From Variovorax sp. dw_308 (GTDB lineage: Bacteria > Pseudomonadota > Gammaproteobacteria > Burkholderiales > Burkholderiaceae_C), in assembly GCF_019207085.1 (NCBI RefSeq), contig NZ_JAATOM010000025.1, positions 1 through 64,000 on the forward strand: DNA of 64,000 nt, in the 5' to 3' direction. The translations under genes were made by a program, and so were the position numbers. Positions 25,615 to 34,645 of the stretch are shown one piece after another; the first letter of the stretch is position 1, and every line of letters starts with the position of its first letter. Under the pieces are notes generated by a model, which did no database searches, had not been told where the DNA came from, and saw only the letters and a list, made by a program, of their open reading frames with translations.

Positions 25615-27660
25615 ATGAATCCTGACCCGACCCCATTGCGTCCGAAACCGTTGCGTCACCACCCCTGGAGGATGGCATTCGCGTGCCTGGCGCTGGCGGT
25701 GCTCGCGTTCGTGCTCACGTTCGACTGGAACTGGGTCCGTCCTCCGCTGGAGCGCTACATCTCGCGCAAGACCGAGCGCGAATTCCGGATGTCGGACCTG
25801 CACGTCAGCCTCGGCCTCGTGCCGACGATCCGCATGCGCGACGTGTACTTCGCCAATGCGCCCTGGTCGCAGGAAGCAGCACCGATGGCCCGCATCGACG
25901 AGCTCGAATTCTCGATCTCGCTGCGCGACCTGCCCGACAAGATCCTGGTGCCGCGGGTGGCGCTGACGCGCCCGGACCTGGTCTTCGAACGGTTGGCCGA
26001 CAACCGCAAGAACTGGATCCTTTCCGACCCCTCGGATACACGGCCGAGCAAGCTGCGCATCAGCACGCTGTCGTTCCAGGACGGGCGCATTCGCTATGTC
26101 GATCACGGTCTGCCCATCGAGGTCGACGTGGTTGCCGGCACCTTCGAACCAGCCAGCCTCGACAAGGTCCAGAGCGCCACAAGCACCCCCGAGGGCAACC
26201 GCTACATGACGCGATACGAGTTCAAGGGCGACTACCACGGCAGGGCCTTCTCGGGCCATGCGCTGACTGGCGAGGTGCTCAGCTTCGCTGAATCCGGCGC
26301 ACCGTTTCAGCTCAAGGGCGAATTTGTCGCCGGATCGACCAGGGTGGCGGTCGAAGGAAGGATCGCCGACGCAGCCAACGTCTCGGCCATCGACGCGCAA
26401 CTGCAGATCGAAGGCCAGACGCTGGCCAGCCTGTACCCCTTCCTGCTGCTGCCGCTGCCGACATCGCCCCCCTACCGACTGCAAGGGCACCTGATCCTCG
26501 AAGGCGATCGCTACACGATGAACGACCTGCGCGGGCGGATCGGCTCGACCGACATCACCGGCCACGCCACCTACGTCGAGAAGGAACCGCGCCCGCTGCT
26601 GACCGCGGACCTGCAAAGCCGTCAGCTCGACATCGCGGATCTGGGCCCGCTGATTGGCATGCAGGCCGAGGGCTCCGGTGGCAAGCCCGCTGCCTCCCAG
26701 GCGCAGACGCGCGACCGGCCGGGTGCCAAGGCCACGGCACAGGCCACCGAGCCCGAGCGCCTGCTGCCGGCCGGTTCGTTCGATGCCAGCCGCCTGCAGC
26801 AGATCGATGCCGACGTGACGCTGGTCGCGAGCGAGCTGCGGGTGCCCCTGGCGCTGCCCCTGGAAAGCCTCACTGCCACGCTGCATCTGCACGATTCGAT
26901 CCTGCAGGTCGCCCCGCTCGACTTCGGCTTCGCCGGTGGCACCATCGCGTCGCAGGTGACGCTCGATGCGCGCGAACCCACGATCCGATCCGAGGTTCGC
27001 ATCGACCTGCGGGGCGTGGAGGTCGGCCGCCTGATTCCTCGCAGCGAGACCATCGCCAAGGGCGCCGGCCGTGTGGGTGCGGTGCTGGAACTCAAGGGCA
27101 GCGGCAATTCGATCGGTGAGGCGGCGGCCGGCGCCGATGGCCGCGTGGCTGCCACGATCGCGGACGGCCGCGTCTCCAACCTGCGCGATGCCGCCAGTTC
27201 GCTCAACGGCGGCAAGGTGTTGCGGTTGCTGGCCAGCGGCGATCGCGACATCCGGGTCAATTGCGGCGGCATCGCGTTCGACGTCAAGGACGGACGCGGG
27301 ACATCGACGCTGTTCGTCATCGACACCGAGCAGACGCAGATCCTCGGAGGCGGCAGCTTCGACCTTGCGAATGAACGCTTCGACATCATCGTCGCACCCA
27401 AGCCCAAGAAGGCCGGCATGCTCTCCCTGCGCACGCCTCTGCACCTCCACGGCAGCTTCATGCAGCCCGGCTACCGGTTCGAGAAGGGGCCTCTGCTTGC
27501 GCGCGCGGGTGGCGCCATCGCGCTGGCCGCGGCGGCCCCGCTGGCAGGGCTGCTGCCGCTGATCGAGACCGGCCCGGGCAAGACCACCGACTGCGCTGCC
27601 GTCCAGCAGCAGGTCGGATCGGCTGTTCGGCAGGCGACTGCGCCGGCCGCGCGCAAGTGA
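25615..27660 (+). CDS. AsmA family protein
   Basis: A 681-residue inner-membrane-anchored envelope protein. One transmembrane helix (MAFACLALAVLAFVLTF, about residues 19-36) precedes WVRPPLERYISRKTEREF, the AsmA N-terminal signature. A long periplasmic region and the C-terminal AsmA_2-like module follow (IADGRVSNLRDAASSLNG, and NERFDIIVAPKPKKAGMLSLRTPLHLHGSF). AsmA-like proteins are long beta-groove proteins implicated in phospholipid transport and outer-membrane assembly. The frame stays open to 25414, but the ATG at 25615 gives the expected N-terminus. A decayed second copy of its last 96 codons lies at 30849-31016. Confidence 0.9.
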   Translation: MNPDPTPLRPKPLRHHPWRMAFACLALAVLAFVLTFDWNWVRPPLERYISRKTEREFRMSDLHVSLGLVPTIRMRDVYFANAPWSQEAAPMARIDELEFSISLRDLPDKILVPRVALTRPDLVFERLADNRKNWILSDPSDTRPSKLRISTLSFQDGRIRYVDHGLPIEVDVVAGTFEPASLDKVQSATSTPEGNRYMTRYEFKGDYHGRAFSGHALTGEVLSFAESGAPFQLKGEFVAGSTRVAVEGRIADAANVSAIDAQLQIEGQTLASLYPFLLLPLPTSPPYRLQGHLILEGDRYTMNDLRGRIGSTDITGHATYVEKEPRPLLTADLQSRQLDIADLGPLIGMQAEGSGGKPAASQAQTRDRPGAKATAQATEPERLLPAGSFDASRLQQIDADVTLVASELRVPLALPLESLTATLHLHDSILQVAPLDFGFAGGTIASQVTLDAREPTIRSEVRIDLRGVEVGRLIPRSETIAKGAGRVGAVLELKGSGNSIGEAAAGADGRVAATIADGRVSNLRDAASSLNGGKVLRLLASGDRDIRVNCGGIAFDVKDGRGTSTLFVIDTEQTQILGGGSFDLANERFDIIVAPKPKKAGMLSLRTPLHLHGSFMQPGYRFEKGPLLARAGGAIALAAAAPLAGLLPLIETGPGKTTDCAAVQQQVGSAVRQATAPAARK

Positions 27661-27886
27661 TCGCCGTGGCGCCAGATGCGAGGCCGTCGGATGCTGCGCA
27701 AGTCGCGAAGCTCACGCTTTGCTGCCCGATGGACCGCACCGCTCGGACCTCAGGATTGCAGGTCCTATGCAAGCCGGAGGAGACAGTCTGGAGGAACAGA
27801 GGCATGCAGATAACCGTCCGGCTCGTCGCCAGAGCACCAGGCTGAGTGACTACGAAGCCCGGGCCACGGGTCCGCGAGGCCCTCCC

Positions 27887-28741
27887 CTACTCCGGCAGCG
27901 CGTTCAGCAAATAGAGGGCTTCGACCAGCGGCGACGGAGCGGTGCCAGCCGGAAAGCTCTGGCGGAACACCCTGACGATCTCGCCACTGCGGTAGGTCTC
28001 GGCCAATGCGCGGTTGACCGCCAGCCGCATGTCCGGGTCGCGTCGCATCATCAGCGAATAGCTTTCCATCGACAGGTAGTCGTTGCTGAGCCTGAGGGTC
28101 GCACCCGGCGCGCCGCCAGTGACTTCACCCACGAGGATCAGGCTGTCAGTGGCAAAGGCATCAGCCCGTCCGTCACGCACCGCGGCGATTCCGTCGGAGC
28201 TGGTCTTCACCGGCACCAGGGCCGGCACGATGTCACGCGAAGACAGCCCCTTGAGCACCTGTTCCGTGGTGGTGCCAGGAATGACAGCCACCCGCTTTGC
28301 ATTCAGGTCCACCGCGCGGCCAATCGACGAGGAGGCCAGCGACACGAAGGAGCTTCCCTCGCCCCAGATGGGATTGCTGAAGTCGACTTGCCGCTCGCGA
28401 CCCAGCGTGCGCGAAGTGCTGCCGCATTCAAGGTCGACGCTGCCGTCATTCACGGCCTGCATCCGTGTCGTTGCCGTCACGGGCACCCACTGCACGTCCA
28501 GTTTGGCCAGCTTGAGCTGGGATTGCAGGGAACTGGCCACGCGCTTGCACAGTTCCACCGAATAACCTGTCGGTGCACCGTCAGCGCCCTTGAACGAGAA
28601 CGGCTTTGCATCCTCCCGATAGCCCAGCTTGAGGGTCTGGGACTGGCCGATACGGGCAAGTGAGTCTTGAGGTCCAGCGCCCGGCCCACTGGCGCAGGCC
28701 GCCAGCAAGGCAGACATCAGGAGTGGCGCCAGCTGCGTCAA
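27887..28741 (-). CDS. Amino-acid ABC transporter solute-binding lipoprotein (orphan)
   Basis: A 284-residue family 3 solute-binding protein. A lipoprotein signal with the box LAAC (Cys16) is followed by LKLGYREDAKPFSFKGADGAPTGYSVELCKRV, the classic polar-amino-acid binding start, and by DFSNPIWGEG and KTSSDGIAAVRDGRADAFATDS. No permease or ATPase gene is adjacent, so it must share a transporter encoded elsewhere or serve in sensing. The 226 bases between it and the AsmA stop hold nothing recognisable. Confidence 0.9.
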   Translation of the reverse strand: MTQLAPLLMSALLAACASGPGAGPQDSLARIGQSQTLKLGYREDAKPFSFKGADGAPTGYSVELCKRVASSLQSQLKLAKLDVQWVPVTATTRMQAVNDGSVDLECGSTSRTLGRERQVDFSNPIWGEGSSFVSLASSSIGRAVDLNAKRVAVIPGTTTEQVLKGLSSRDIVPALVPVKTSSDGIAAVRDGRADAFATDSLILVGEVTGGAPGATLRLSNDYLSMESYSLMMRRDPDMRLAVNRALAETYRSGEIVRVFRQSFPAGTAPSPLVEALYLLNALPE

Positions 28742-28911
28742 AAGTCGTGAATTCGTGCGTCGTCCTCAGGCAATCAACAGATGCGTGCCGACGAGCCCAG
28801 GCGGACGCATTCGCTGGACTCAACAACCCGCGTTGCAGAGCGGGCGGATTGTGAGGCCCGCTACCGGCATTGGCAACCGGATCCTTGAGCACGACAAAAA
28901 TGCCATTGAGA

Positions 28912-29037
28912 TCATCGGTCCAGGTCTGCAAGACTGACCGAGCCATGGACCAACTTGCGTACGTCGTCCGCCGCGATGTCGCCATGCATTTGGAGTGCCA
29001 GCAACCATGCGCAGAACGCGCGTGAGCGCCTCTGCAT
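28912..29037 (-). CDS. Possible small protein downstream of the SDR gene
   Basis: A 41-codon frame starting MQRRSRAFCAWLLALQMHGD, with AAGGA six bases upstream, 31 bases after the SDR stop in the same direction. It has no recognisable family and could be chance. Apart from this, the 327-base gap between 28742 and 29068 shows nothing. Confidence 0.25.
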   Translation of the reverse strand: MQRRSRAFCAWLLALQMHGDIAADDVRKLVHGSVSLADLDR

Positions 29038-29068
29038 GATTTGATCCTTCTGATGCGAGGTTCCCGGC

Positions 29069-29815
29069 TCAAAGCTTCGAGCCGCCATCGACGCGCAGGG
29101 TGTCGCCGGTGATCCAGCGTGACGCGTCGGAGGCCAGGAAGGCGACGACATCGCCGATGTCGTCGGGCTGCGCGATGCGCTTCAGCGCCTGCATTCCCAA
29201 CGTGAAATCGCGGCCCGCGTCGGTGCGCGCGAACTTCGACATGTCGGTGTCGACCACTCCCGGGGCGACCGCGTTGACGCGGATGCCGCGCTCACCGAGT
29301 GCCGACGCGAAGTGCTTGACCAGCGTGTCGATCGCGCCCTTGGTCGCGGCATAGGCCGACAACGCGCCGACAGACGCATGCGCGGCCAACGATGACAGCA
29401 GCACCACGCTGCTGCCCTTGCCGAGAATGGGCAGCAACTGCTGGACAAGGAAGTAAGGCGCGCGCACGTTGACGGCGAACATGCGATCGAAGTCCTCGAC
29501 GGTCGTGTCCTCGATCGCCGCACCGACGGAGATGCCGGCGTTCGCGACCAGTATGTCGAGCCGGCCACCGATCACCTCGCGTACGTGGCGCGCGAGCTGG
29601 TGCGCACCGTCAGCCGCGCTCATGTCGGCGGCAACCGCGTCGGCCTTGCCGCCAGCCTTGCGGATTTCAGCGACGACTGCGTTTGCTTCTTCGGCGCCGC
29701 GGCCGTAGTGGACAAGCACCTGGGCGCCGGCTTTGGCGAGCGCCAGCGCGGCGGACTTGCCCATGCCGCGGGAGGCACCGGTGACGAGAGCGGTCTTGCC
29801 TGTGAGGTAGGTCAT
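29069..29815 (-). CDS. Short-chain dehydrogenase/reductase
   Basis: A 248-residue NAD(P)-dependent oxidoreductase of the classical SDR family. The cofactor motif GASRGMGKSAALALAKAG lies near residue 13, VANAGIS near 90, and the catalytic Ser with the YAATKGA Tyr-Lys pair near 140-160. GINV/AVAPGVVDTDMSKF follows as expected. It resembles FabG-type 3-oxoacyl reductases, but the divergent LysR gene suggests a specialised inducible role, such as an alcohol or ketone conversion. The substrate cannot be inferred. Confidence 0.93.
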   Translation of the reverse strand: MTYLTGKTALVTGASRGMGKSAALALAKAGAQVLVHYGRGAEEANAVVAEIRKAGGKADAVAADMSAADGAHQLARHVREVIGGRLDILVANAGISVGAAIEDTTVEDFDRMFAVNVRAPYFLVQQLLPILGKGSSVVLLSSLAAHASVGALSAYAATKGAIDTLVKHFASALGERGIRVNAVAPGVVDTDMSKFARTDAGRDFTLGMQALKRIAQPDDIGDVVAFLASDASRWITGDTLRVDGGSKL

Positions 29816-29881
29816 GATTCATTCCTGGTTGTTGCAGCATCGCTGCGGATGAGAGGAATTTATGGCCACCTTGCGGGTTGC

Positions 29882-29894
29882 ACAAAGACTTTGT
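29882..29894. promoter_or_regulatory. Candidate LysR operator in the SDR/LysR divergent region
   Basis: Perfect palindrome ACAAAG-A-CTTTGT in the 104-base gap between the divergent SDR and LysR genes, 25 bases before the LysR start. The position fits autoregulation plus activation of the SDR gene. Confidence 0.45.
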
Positions 29895-29919
29895 AAGCTG
29901 GCTGCCATACCTTGAAAGC

Positions 29920-30837
29920 ATGGGAGCGCCATTGGAACTTCGCCACCTTCGCTACTTCGTCGCCGTTGCCGAAGCGGGCAGCATGACTGTCGCAGCAACG
30001 CAAAGGCTGCATACCGCGCAGCCCTCGTTGAGCCGGCAGTTGCGCGACCTGGAATATGAGGTCGGCACGCCGTTGATGACGCGCGGTGCCCGCGGCATCG
30101 AGCTCACCGCGGCCGGCCGTGCCTTTCTCGACCACGCGCGGCTGGCGTTGTCTCAGGTCGAAGCGGCAGGCCTCGCGGCACGCCGCGCCGCGCAGCCCCC
30201 GAAGGCCACCTTCGCGCTGGGTTTCCTCACCGGCCAGGAGATGGACTGGCTGCCCGAGGCGATGCATGTGCTGCGCGACGAATTGCCAAGACTCGACGTC
30301 ACCGTGTCGAGCCAGTTCTCGCCTGATCTGGCGAAAGGACTGCTGAATGGAACGCTCGATGCCGCGTTCATGCGGCCTGAGCAAGGCGCCGGCGATCTGG
30401 TCTTTCGCGTCGTGGTCGACGAACCGTTGGTCGTCGTGCTTCCCAGCGATCACCCTCTGGCCGCGCGCAAGGCGATCGACCCGGTAGCGCTTGCCGGCGA
30501 GCCGTTCATCAACGTCTCCAGTACCGCGCCGGCCTTGCGAATCGTCATTGACGACTACGTTGATCGCGCGGGGCTGGACGTCAAGCTTCACCATGAAGCC
30601 GACAACCTGGCGATGGCGATTTCGCTGGTCGCATCGACGCGTGGGTTTGCCCTGCTACCGATCTATGCCGAGAACTTTCTGCCCTGGTCGGTTGTCGCGC
30701 GCCCGATCAAGGGCGGGGACGCTCCAAAGATCCCTTTGATGGTGGCGCACCACAAGGCAAATGCATCCCCGACCTTGAAGCTCTTCTTGTCCAGGCTCGA
30801 TGAATTGATCGCCCGCGTTTCACGAAAGCATCGTTGA
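29920..30837 (+). CDS. LysR family transcriptional regulator
   Basis: A 305-residue LysR protein starting MGAPLELRHLRYFVAVAEAGSM; the frame is open to 29878 but this ATG matches the family start (ELRHLRYFVAVAE). The helix-turn-helix segment is AATQRLHTAQPSLSRQLRDLE. The C-terminal effector domain has the typical VVVLPSDHPLA and DNLAMAISLVASTRGFALLP segments seen in the HcaR/CatM-like branch. It is divergent from the SDR gene, its probable target. The decayed asmA fragment begins directly after its stop. Confidence 0.93.
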   Translation: MGAPLELRHLRYFVAVAEAGSMTVAATQRLHTAQPSLSRQLRDLEYEVGTPLMTRGARGIELTAAGRAFLDHARLALSQVEAAGLAARRAAQPPKATFALGFLTGQEMDWLPEAMHVLRDELPRLDVTVSSQFSPDLAKGLLNGTLDAAFMRPEQGAGDLVFRVVVDEPLVVVLPSDHPLAARKAIDPVALAGEPFINVSSTAPALRIVIDDYVDRAGLDVKLHHEADNLAMAISLVASTRGFALLPIYAENFLPWSVVARPIKGGDAPKIPLMVAHHKANASPTLKLFLSRLDELIARVSRKHR

Positions 30838-30848
30838 ATCGCCGTGAA

Positions 30849-31016
30849 GAACGCTTCGACATCATCGTCGCACCCAAGCCCAAGCAAGCCGGCATGCTCT
30901 CTCTGCGCAAGCCGGTGCGCCTCCATGGCAGCATCACGCGACCTGGCTACCGCTTCGAGAAGGGGCCGCTGCTTGCGCGCGCGGGTGGCGCCATCGCGCC
31001 GGCCGCGCGCAAGTGA
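30849..31016 (+). pseudogene. Decayed 3' fragment of an asmA-like gene
   Basis: These 168 bases encode ERFDIIVAPKPKQAGMLS and on to GGAIAPAARK, matching the last 96 codons of the AsmA gene at 27373-27660 except for one precise, in-frame loss of 40 codons. The lost segment in the intact gene is bounded by near-identical 12-mers (GCGCTGGCCGCG and GCGCCGGCCGCG), so slippage deletion is likely. Several substitutions (RTPLHLHGSFMQ against RKPVRLHGSITR) show it is not a fresh copy. There is no start region or upstream AsmA domain, so it is a remnant. Confidence 0.85.
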
Positions 31017-31507
31017 TCGCGGCGCGGACCGGTCCAGACCGACTCGAATTTGCTCTGCGGTTGTCCACGCCTCTTGAAGACTGCCGTTTGAAGCGTGCAG
31101 CAGACGACCAGGCGCTCGGCGACCTCCTCCAATCTCCTCCACCACGCGATAGATCTCGGCCGAGTCGATGCGTACGCCAGTTGGTTCAAGGTCGAGTCGG
31201 AGCGACCGCGGAACACACCTTCGGAGCGATCAAGCCCAGGATGAGGTCCACGTGCCCAAGGCCCTCCTGTCCGCGGGCGCCCCTCGCATGACACGGCGGT
31301 GTCTCGTCGAGAACTGGTTGCGGCTGTTCGAGTTTTCAAGCTGAACGGCGGCAGCGGCCGAAAGCTGAATTACGCGCTTTGCTCGATGCGCGACTGCTGT
31401 CCCTCGAAACTTGATAAACATCTAGCCCACGACGAGGTCGGCCTCCGTTCACGGGGCTATCGTTTGGATTCCAGTTCAACCGATGGTCCACATTGAAGGA
31501 GGCCAAG
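31017..31507. other. Non-coding region between the asmA remnant and the IS110 transposase
   Basis: About 490 bases with no supported gene. It must contain the left end of the IS110-family element and its promoter. There is a small hairpin at 31290-31303 (GACAC-GGCG-GTGTC). IS110-group elements carry their guide (bridge) RNA in this upstream position, so part of the region could be transcribed, but I see no conserved sequence that proves it. Confidence 0.4.
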
Positions 31508-32524
31508 ATGAAACTGTACGCGGGGATTGACTTGCATTCCAACAACAGCGTGGTGTGTGTGCTCGACGAGCATGACAGGGTAGTGTTCTCCAAGCGCCTG
31601 CCCAATGATCTGACGGCGATCATTGCCGCGCTGCGGGCATGTGTAGGAGCGTTGATTGGCGTGGCCGTGGAGTCCACCTACAACTGGTACTGGCTGGTCG
31701 ATGGATTGCAGGATGCGGGAATGACCGTGCACTTGGTCAACACCGCTGCCGTCAAGCAGTACGACGGGCTCAAACATGCTGGCGACTTCAGCGACGCCCG
31801 CCACTTGGCGCATCTGCTGCGCTTGGGCATTCTGCCCACAGGGCACATTTATCCGCGCGAGGAGCGCGCAGTGCGCGACCTGCTGCGCAAGCGCGGCCAG
31901 CTCGTTCGCCAGCGCAGCACGCAGATCCTGAGCATGCACAACCTGGTGGCACGCAACCTGGGAGCCAATGCCAGCGGCAATGAGATCAAGCGCTGGACCA
32001 GGGAGTCCATCGAGGTGATGGCGCTGCTGGACGAGCAGAAGCTGGCGCTGCATGCCAACTTGGCTGTGATGGAGTGCCTGGACACGCAGGTCAAGGCGCT
32101 GGAAAAGAGCATTTTGGCACGCGTGAAGCTGCGTGAGGACTACCGTGCACTCAAGACGGTCAGCGGCATCGGCGAAGTGCTGGCTCTGACGATTGCACTG
32201 GAGACGGGGGACATTGGTCGCTTCCCCAGCCCCGGCAACTTCGCCTCCTACGCGCGCACCGTGGACAGCCGGCGCGAATCCAATGGCAAGAAGAAGGGCG
32301 AAGGCAATGCCAAGTGTGGAAACAAGGACTTGGCCTGGGCCTTCATCGAGGCAGCGCACTTCGCCATACGCTATGACGCCACGATCAAGCGGTGGTATCA
32401 GAAGAAGTCCGCGCACAGCCTGTCGGTGGTAGCAATCAAGGCGGTGGCGCACAAGCTGGCACGCGCCTGCTACTACGTGATCAAAAACGGCCAGCCCTTC
32501 GACGCGGCAAGGGCCTTCGGATAA
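31508..32524 (+). CDS. IS110 family transposase (DEDD recombinase)
   Basis: A 338-residue IS110-type recombinase. The N-terminal RuvC-like DEDD domain shows YAGIDLH (Asp8), VAVESTYNWYWLVDGL and AGDFSDARHLAHLL. The C-terminal Tnp_20 domain has LKTVSGIGEVLALTIALETGD, then NFASYARTVDSRRESNGKKKG and CGNKDLAWAF, including the region of the catalytic Ser. AAGGAGG stands seven bases before the ATG. The frame is intact, so the element may be active. IS110 recombinases are directed by an element-encoded structured RNA. Confidence 0.93.
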   Translation: MKLYAGIDLHSNNSVVCVLDEHDRVVFSKRLPNDLTAIIAALRACVGALIGVAVESTYNWYWLVDGLQDAGMTVHLVNTAAVKQYDGLKHAGDFSDARHLAHLLRLGILPTGHIYPREERAVRDLLRKRGQLVRQRSTQILSMHNLVARNLGANASGNEIKRWTRESIEVMALLDEQKLALHANLAVMECLDTQVKALEKSILARVKLREDYRALKTVSGIGEVLALTIALETGDIGRFPSPGNFASYARTVDSRRESNGKKKGEGNAKCGNKDLAWAFIEAAHFAIRYDATIKRWYQKKSAHSLSVVAIKAVAHKLARACYYVIKNGQPFDAARAFG

Positions 32525-33056
32525 GTGCGGCCATGCAAGACGCCGGCATGCACGCGAACATATCCCCATCGTTCGTCATGGCCAATGCGGCATCGCGCCG
32601 CATCGGACGCAACGAACGTCGTGGTGGCGCGATGCCGGCGCAGCGCAGCGCTGAAGATTTGGGAACGGCAACGGCAGCGCCACTTCGGAGGTTGGTACAA
32701 CCATCAAACTTGATTGCGCGCCGTTGCCGATCCCGCCAGGGATCATGCAAGTTTCGTTGCGCCCGCAGCGCGAGCCACAAGGGGTTGGATCACCGCGCAG
32801 GCGGTCAAACCATAGACTTGTGCGAGCCTATGCGCTCGCTGTGAATGGACACGCTAGGGAACAGAGGGTTTTCTGGGGCTGCGGATGCAGCCAGGGGCCA
32901 CGCACCGCAAGGTGCCACCGCCTTGATCCTGATGGGTGACTGGTGCGCTGCGGCGCAACCGTGATCTGAGAACCAAGTGTGCGGCGGTTCGCGTGATTCG
33001 CAGACGGTGCGAGCAGAAATATGCGGGAGAGTCGCAGGGGTGCGGTCTTCCCTATT
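32525..33056 (+). ncRNA. Structured non-coding region behind the IS110 transposase, candidate guide RNA
   Basis: These 532 bases have no supported gene but many clean hairpins. They are 32585-32603 (7-bp stem ATGCGGC/GCCGCAT), 32661-32675 pairing with 32720-32734 (14 of 15 bp) around an inner hairpin 32690-32702 (GGTTG-GTA-CAACC), 32822-32839 (GCGAGC/GCTCGC), 32877-32892 (GGCTGC-GGAT-GCAGCC), and 32902-32915 (GCACC-GCAA-GGTGC, a GNRA tetraloop). IS1111-type members of the IS110 family place their guide RNA downstream of the transposase. That this is such an RNA is an inference. Confidence 0.35.
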
Positions 33057-33096
33057 GACGGAGACGGCTAATGGGTGACGGAGACGGCTAATGGGT
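33057..33096. repeat. Perfect 20-base tandem repeat, two copies
   Basis: The unit GACGGAGACGGCTAATGGGT occurs at 33057-33076 and again at 33077-33096, followed by a further GAC. It lies at the end of the structured region behind the transposase and may mark an element end, a duplicated target/core, or simple slippage. Confidence 0.9.
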
Positions 33097-33379
33097 GACC
33101 TCCAATGGCAAGTCCGCTGCAGCGGCCAAACGAGATCGCGTTGAACGGCAGGTTCGGCATGTCGCGAAACGGTGTTCGGGGCCCCAAGCGGAAGTGCAGG
33201 GCCGCTATTGAAACGCCGCAGAGCGGACGGTCAGCCCGGGCACTGCCCTCGCACCGGCTCGCCGAAGCGAGTCCGAGCGCGCCAATCGAGGAGGCGCAGA
33301 CGACCTCGGAAACTCGACTCGGCAACCGATTGAAGGCGGACAATCTCATGGAACCTTCACTTATCAAGAGATCGGCTGA
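33097..33379. other. Intergenic region ahead of the ABC_sub_bind gene
   Basis: Short open frames exist on both strands here, but none has a family signature, a convincing ribosome-binding site or codon usage like its neighbours. Nothing functional was recognised apart from the expected promoter region of the next gene. Confidence 0.4.
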
Positions 33380-34381
33380 ATGATCACGCGACGAAGCATT
33401 TCCCTCGCCGGTGGCATCGTTGTCCTCGCATCGTTGGGCTTCCCTGCGTATCCCGACGATTCGTTCTGGAAAATTGGGTACATAGGCATATCGCCGATTG
33501 GATCACCCGAGGGAGAGCGGGTCTTTGATTCCTTTTTGATTGGCCTCAGTCAGGATGGATTTGTCGAGGGCAAGAACATCGCTGTCGAGCGACGATCCAT
33601 CAATGGCGACCCCGACCGGTCCCCGCAAGTTGTCGCAGACCTGATTGGACGGGGTGTCAACGTCCTTGTTGTCTCCGGCACGGCGACCACTCGAGCAGCC
33701 AAGGAAGCGACCAACACTATTCCGATAGTGACCGCGAGTTTGTCCAATCCAGTTGCCAGTGGTCTTATCTCCAGTCTCGGCCGACCTGGCGGAAACCTCA
33801 CAGGCGTGACAAATTTCGACATAGACCTGAATCCGAAGCGACTCGAGTTACTGAAATCCGCAGTACCAGGAGCTGCGCGGCTCCTCCTCATCCAGGACAA
33901 CCGCTACATATTCGATGCCAGGACAGCCTCCACGATCAATCGAAATCTGAATGAGGCTGCGCGATCTCTGGGTGTTCGCCTGCTGGAGGTCGCAGTCGCG
34001 ACGAGGCAAGATATGGAACAACTGAATTCCCTGTTCGGGCACGAGCAGGTCGACGGCATAGTCGTTGGGGAGATTCCTGCCATTTCACTGATTCACAAAG
34101 AGTTGTCCGAGCTCGCACTGCGGCATAGATTGCCCATGCTCGCTCCGGTCCGATTCGCAGCGGACGACGGCGTCTTGCTCGCCTACGGACCCGATCTTCC
34201 CGAACTCTTTCGGCTGGCAGGTGGCTACGTGGCGAAGATTCTCAACGGTGCCAAACCGGCCGAACTACCCATGCAGCAGCCGACGAAGGTCGAATTGATC
34301 GTCAATCTGAAGACGGCAGATGCAATTGGCACACCCATCTCACGGCAATTTTTGCTGCGGGCTGACGCAGTGATTCATTGA
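33380..34381 (+). CDS. ABC transporter solute-binding protein, ABC_sub_bind family (orphan)
   Basis: A 333-residue exported binding protein. The signal peptide (RRSISLAGGIVVLASLGFPAYP) is followed by KIGYIGISPIGSPEGERVFDSFLIGLSQDGFVEGKNIAVERR, which is diagnostic of the ABC_sub_bind (TrpX-like) family, and later TGVTNFDIDLNPKRLELLK and DLPELFRLAGGYVAKILNGAKPAELP. Such genes are often found singly, without permease or ATPase, as here; the ligand is unknown. Base composition is noticeably less G+C-rich than the chromosome around it, suggesting transfer together with the neighbouring accessory genes. Confidence 0.92.
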   Translation: MITRRSISLAGGIVVLASLGFPAYPDDSFWKIGYIGISPIGSPEGERVFDSFLIGLSQDGFVEGKNIAVERRSINGDPDRSPQVVADLIGRGVNVLVVSGTATTRAAKEATNTIPIVTASLSNPVASGLISSLGRPGGNLTGVTNFDIDLNPKRLELLKSAVPGAARLLLIQDNRYIFDARTASTINRNLNEAARSLGVRLLEVAVATRQDMEQLNSLFGHEQVDGIVVGEIPAISLIHKELSELALRHRLPMLAPVRFAADDGVLLAYGPDLPELFRLAGGYVAKILNGAKPAELPMQQPTKVELIVNLKTADAIGTPISRQFLLRADAVIH

Positions 34382-34645
34382 TGTTCACCTTGAACGCCCG
34401 CTCAAGGCCGATCCTGCGGCTTCGAACACTTCCCGTAAGTTGCCTCTCGGCCTGAGAGGGCAACCCTTCCGCGGGGGAGACTGCTCCCGGCACAGCTTCG
34501 CAGGCACAGTCCCGGCCAGGGCTCGACGTTCGTCGCAGGCTCACAACAAAGCCGTCGTGAGCGCGTGCGCATTGACCCGGCGGCGTCAACAATCGGTCGG
34601 AATGATGAGCCGACATTAGACTGCACCATAGATCAACCCCGTGAG

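Larger units (their letters stand above)
31508..33096 (+). mobile_element. IS110-family insertion element (approximate extent)
   Basis: The span covers the transposase gene and the structured non-coding tail up to a 20-base tandem repeat. The true ends are not visible: IS110 elements lack long terminal inverted repeats and usually make no target duplication, and the left end must lie somewhere within 31017-31507. The right boundary at the tandem repeat is a guess. Confidence 0.4.

Noticed and set aside
31195..31245. Possible IS1182-type transposase remnant (AEHTFGAIKPRM)
   Set aside because: Only a dozen residues resemble the motif, with no continuing similarity on either side.
32525..33056. 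Group II intron as the explanation for the structured region
   Set aside because: No recognisable domain V hairpin, no GUGYG start with matching AY end and no reverse transcriptase gene.
33105..33383. Open frame of 92 codons before the ABC_sub_bind gene
   Set aside because: No ribosome-binding site, Arg/Ser-rich composition and overlap with the next gene's start; looks like chance.
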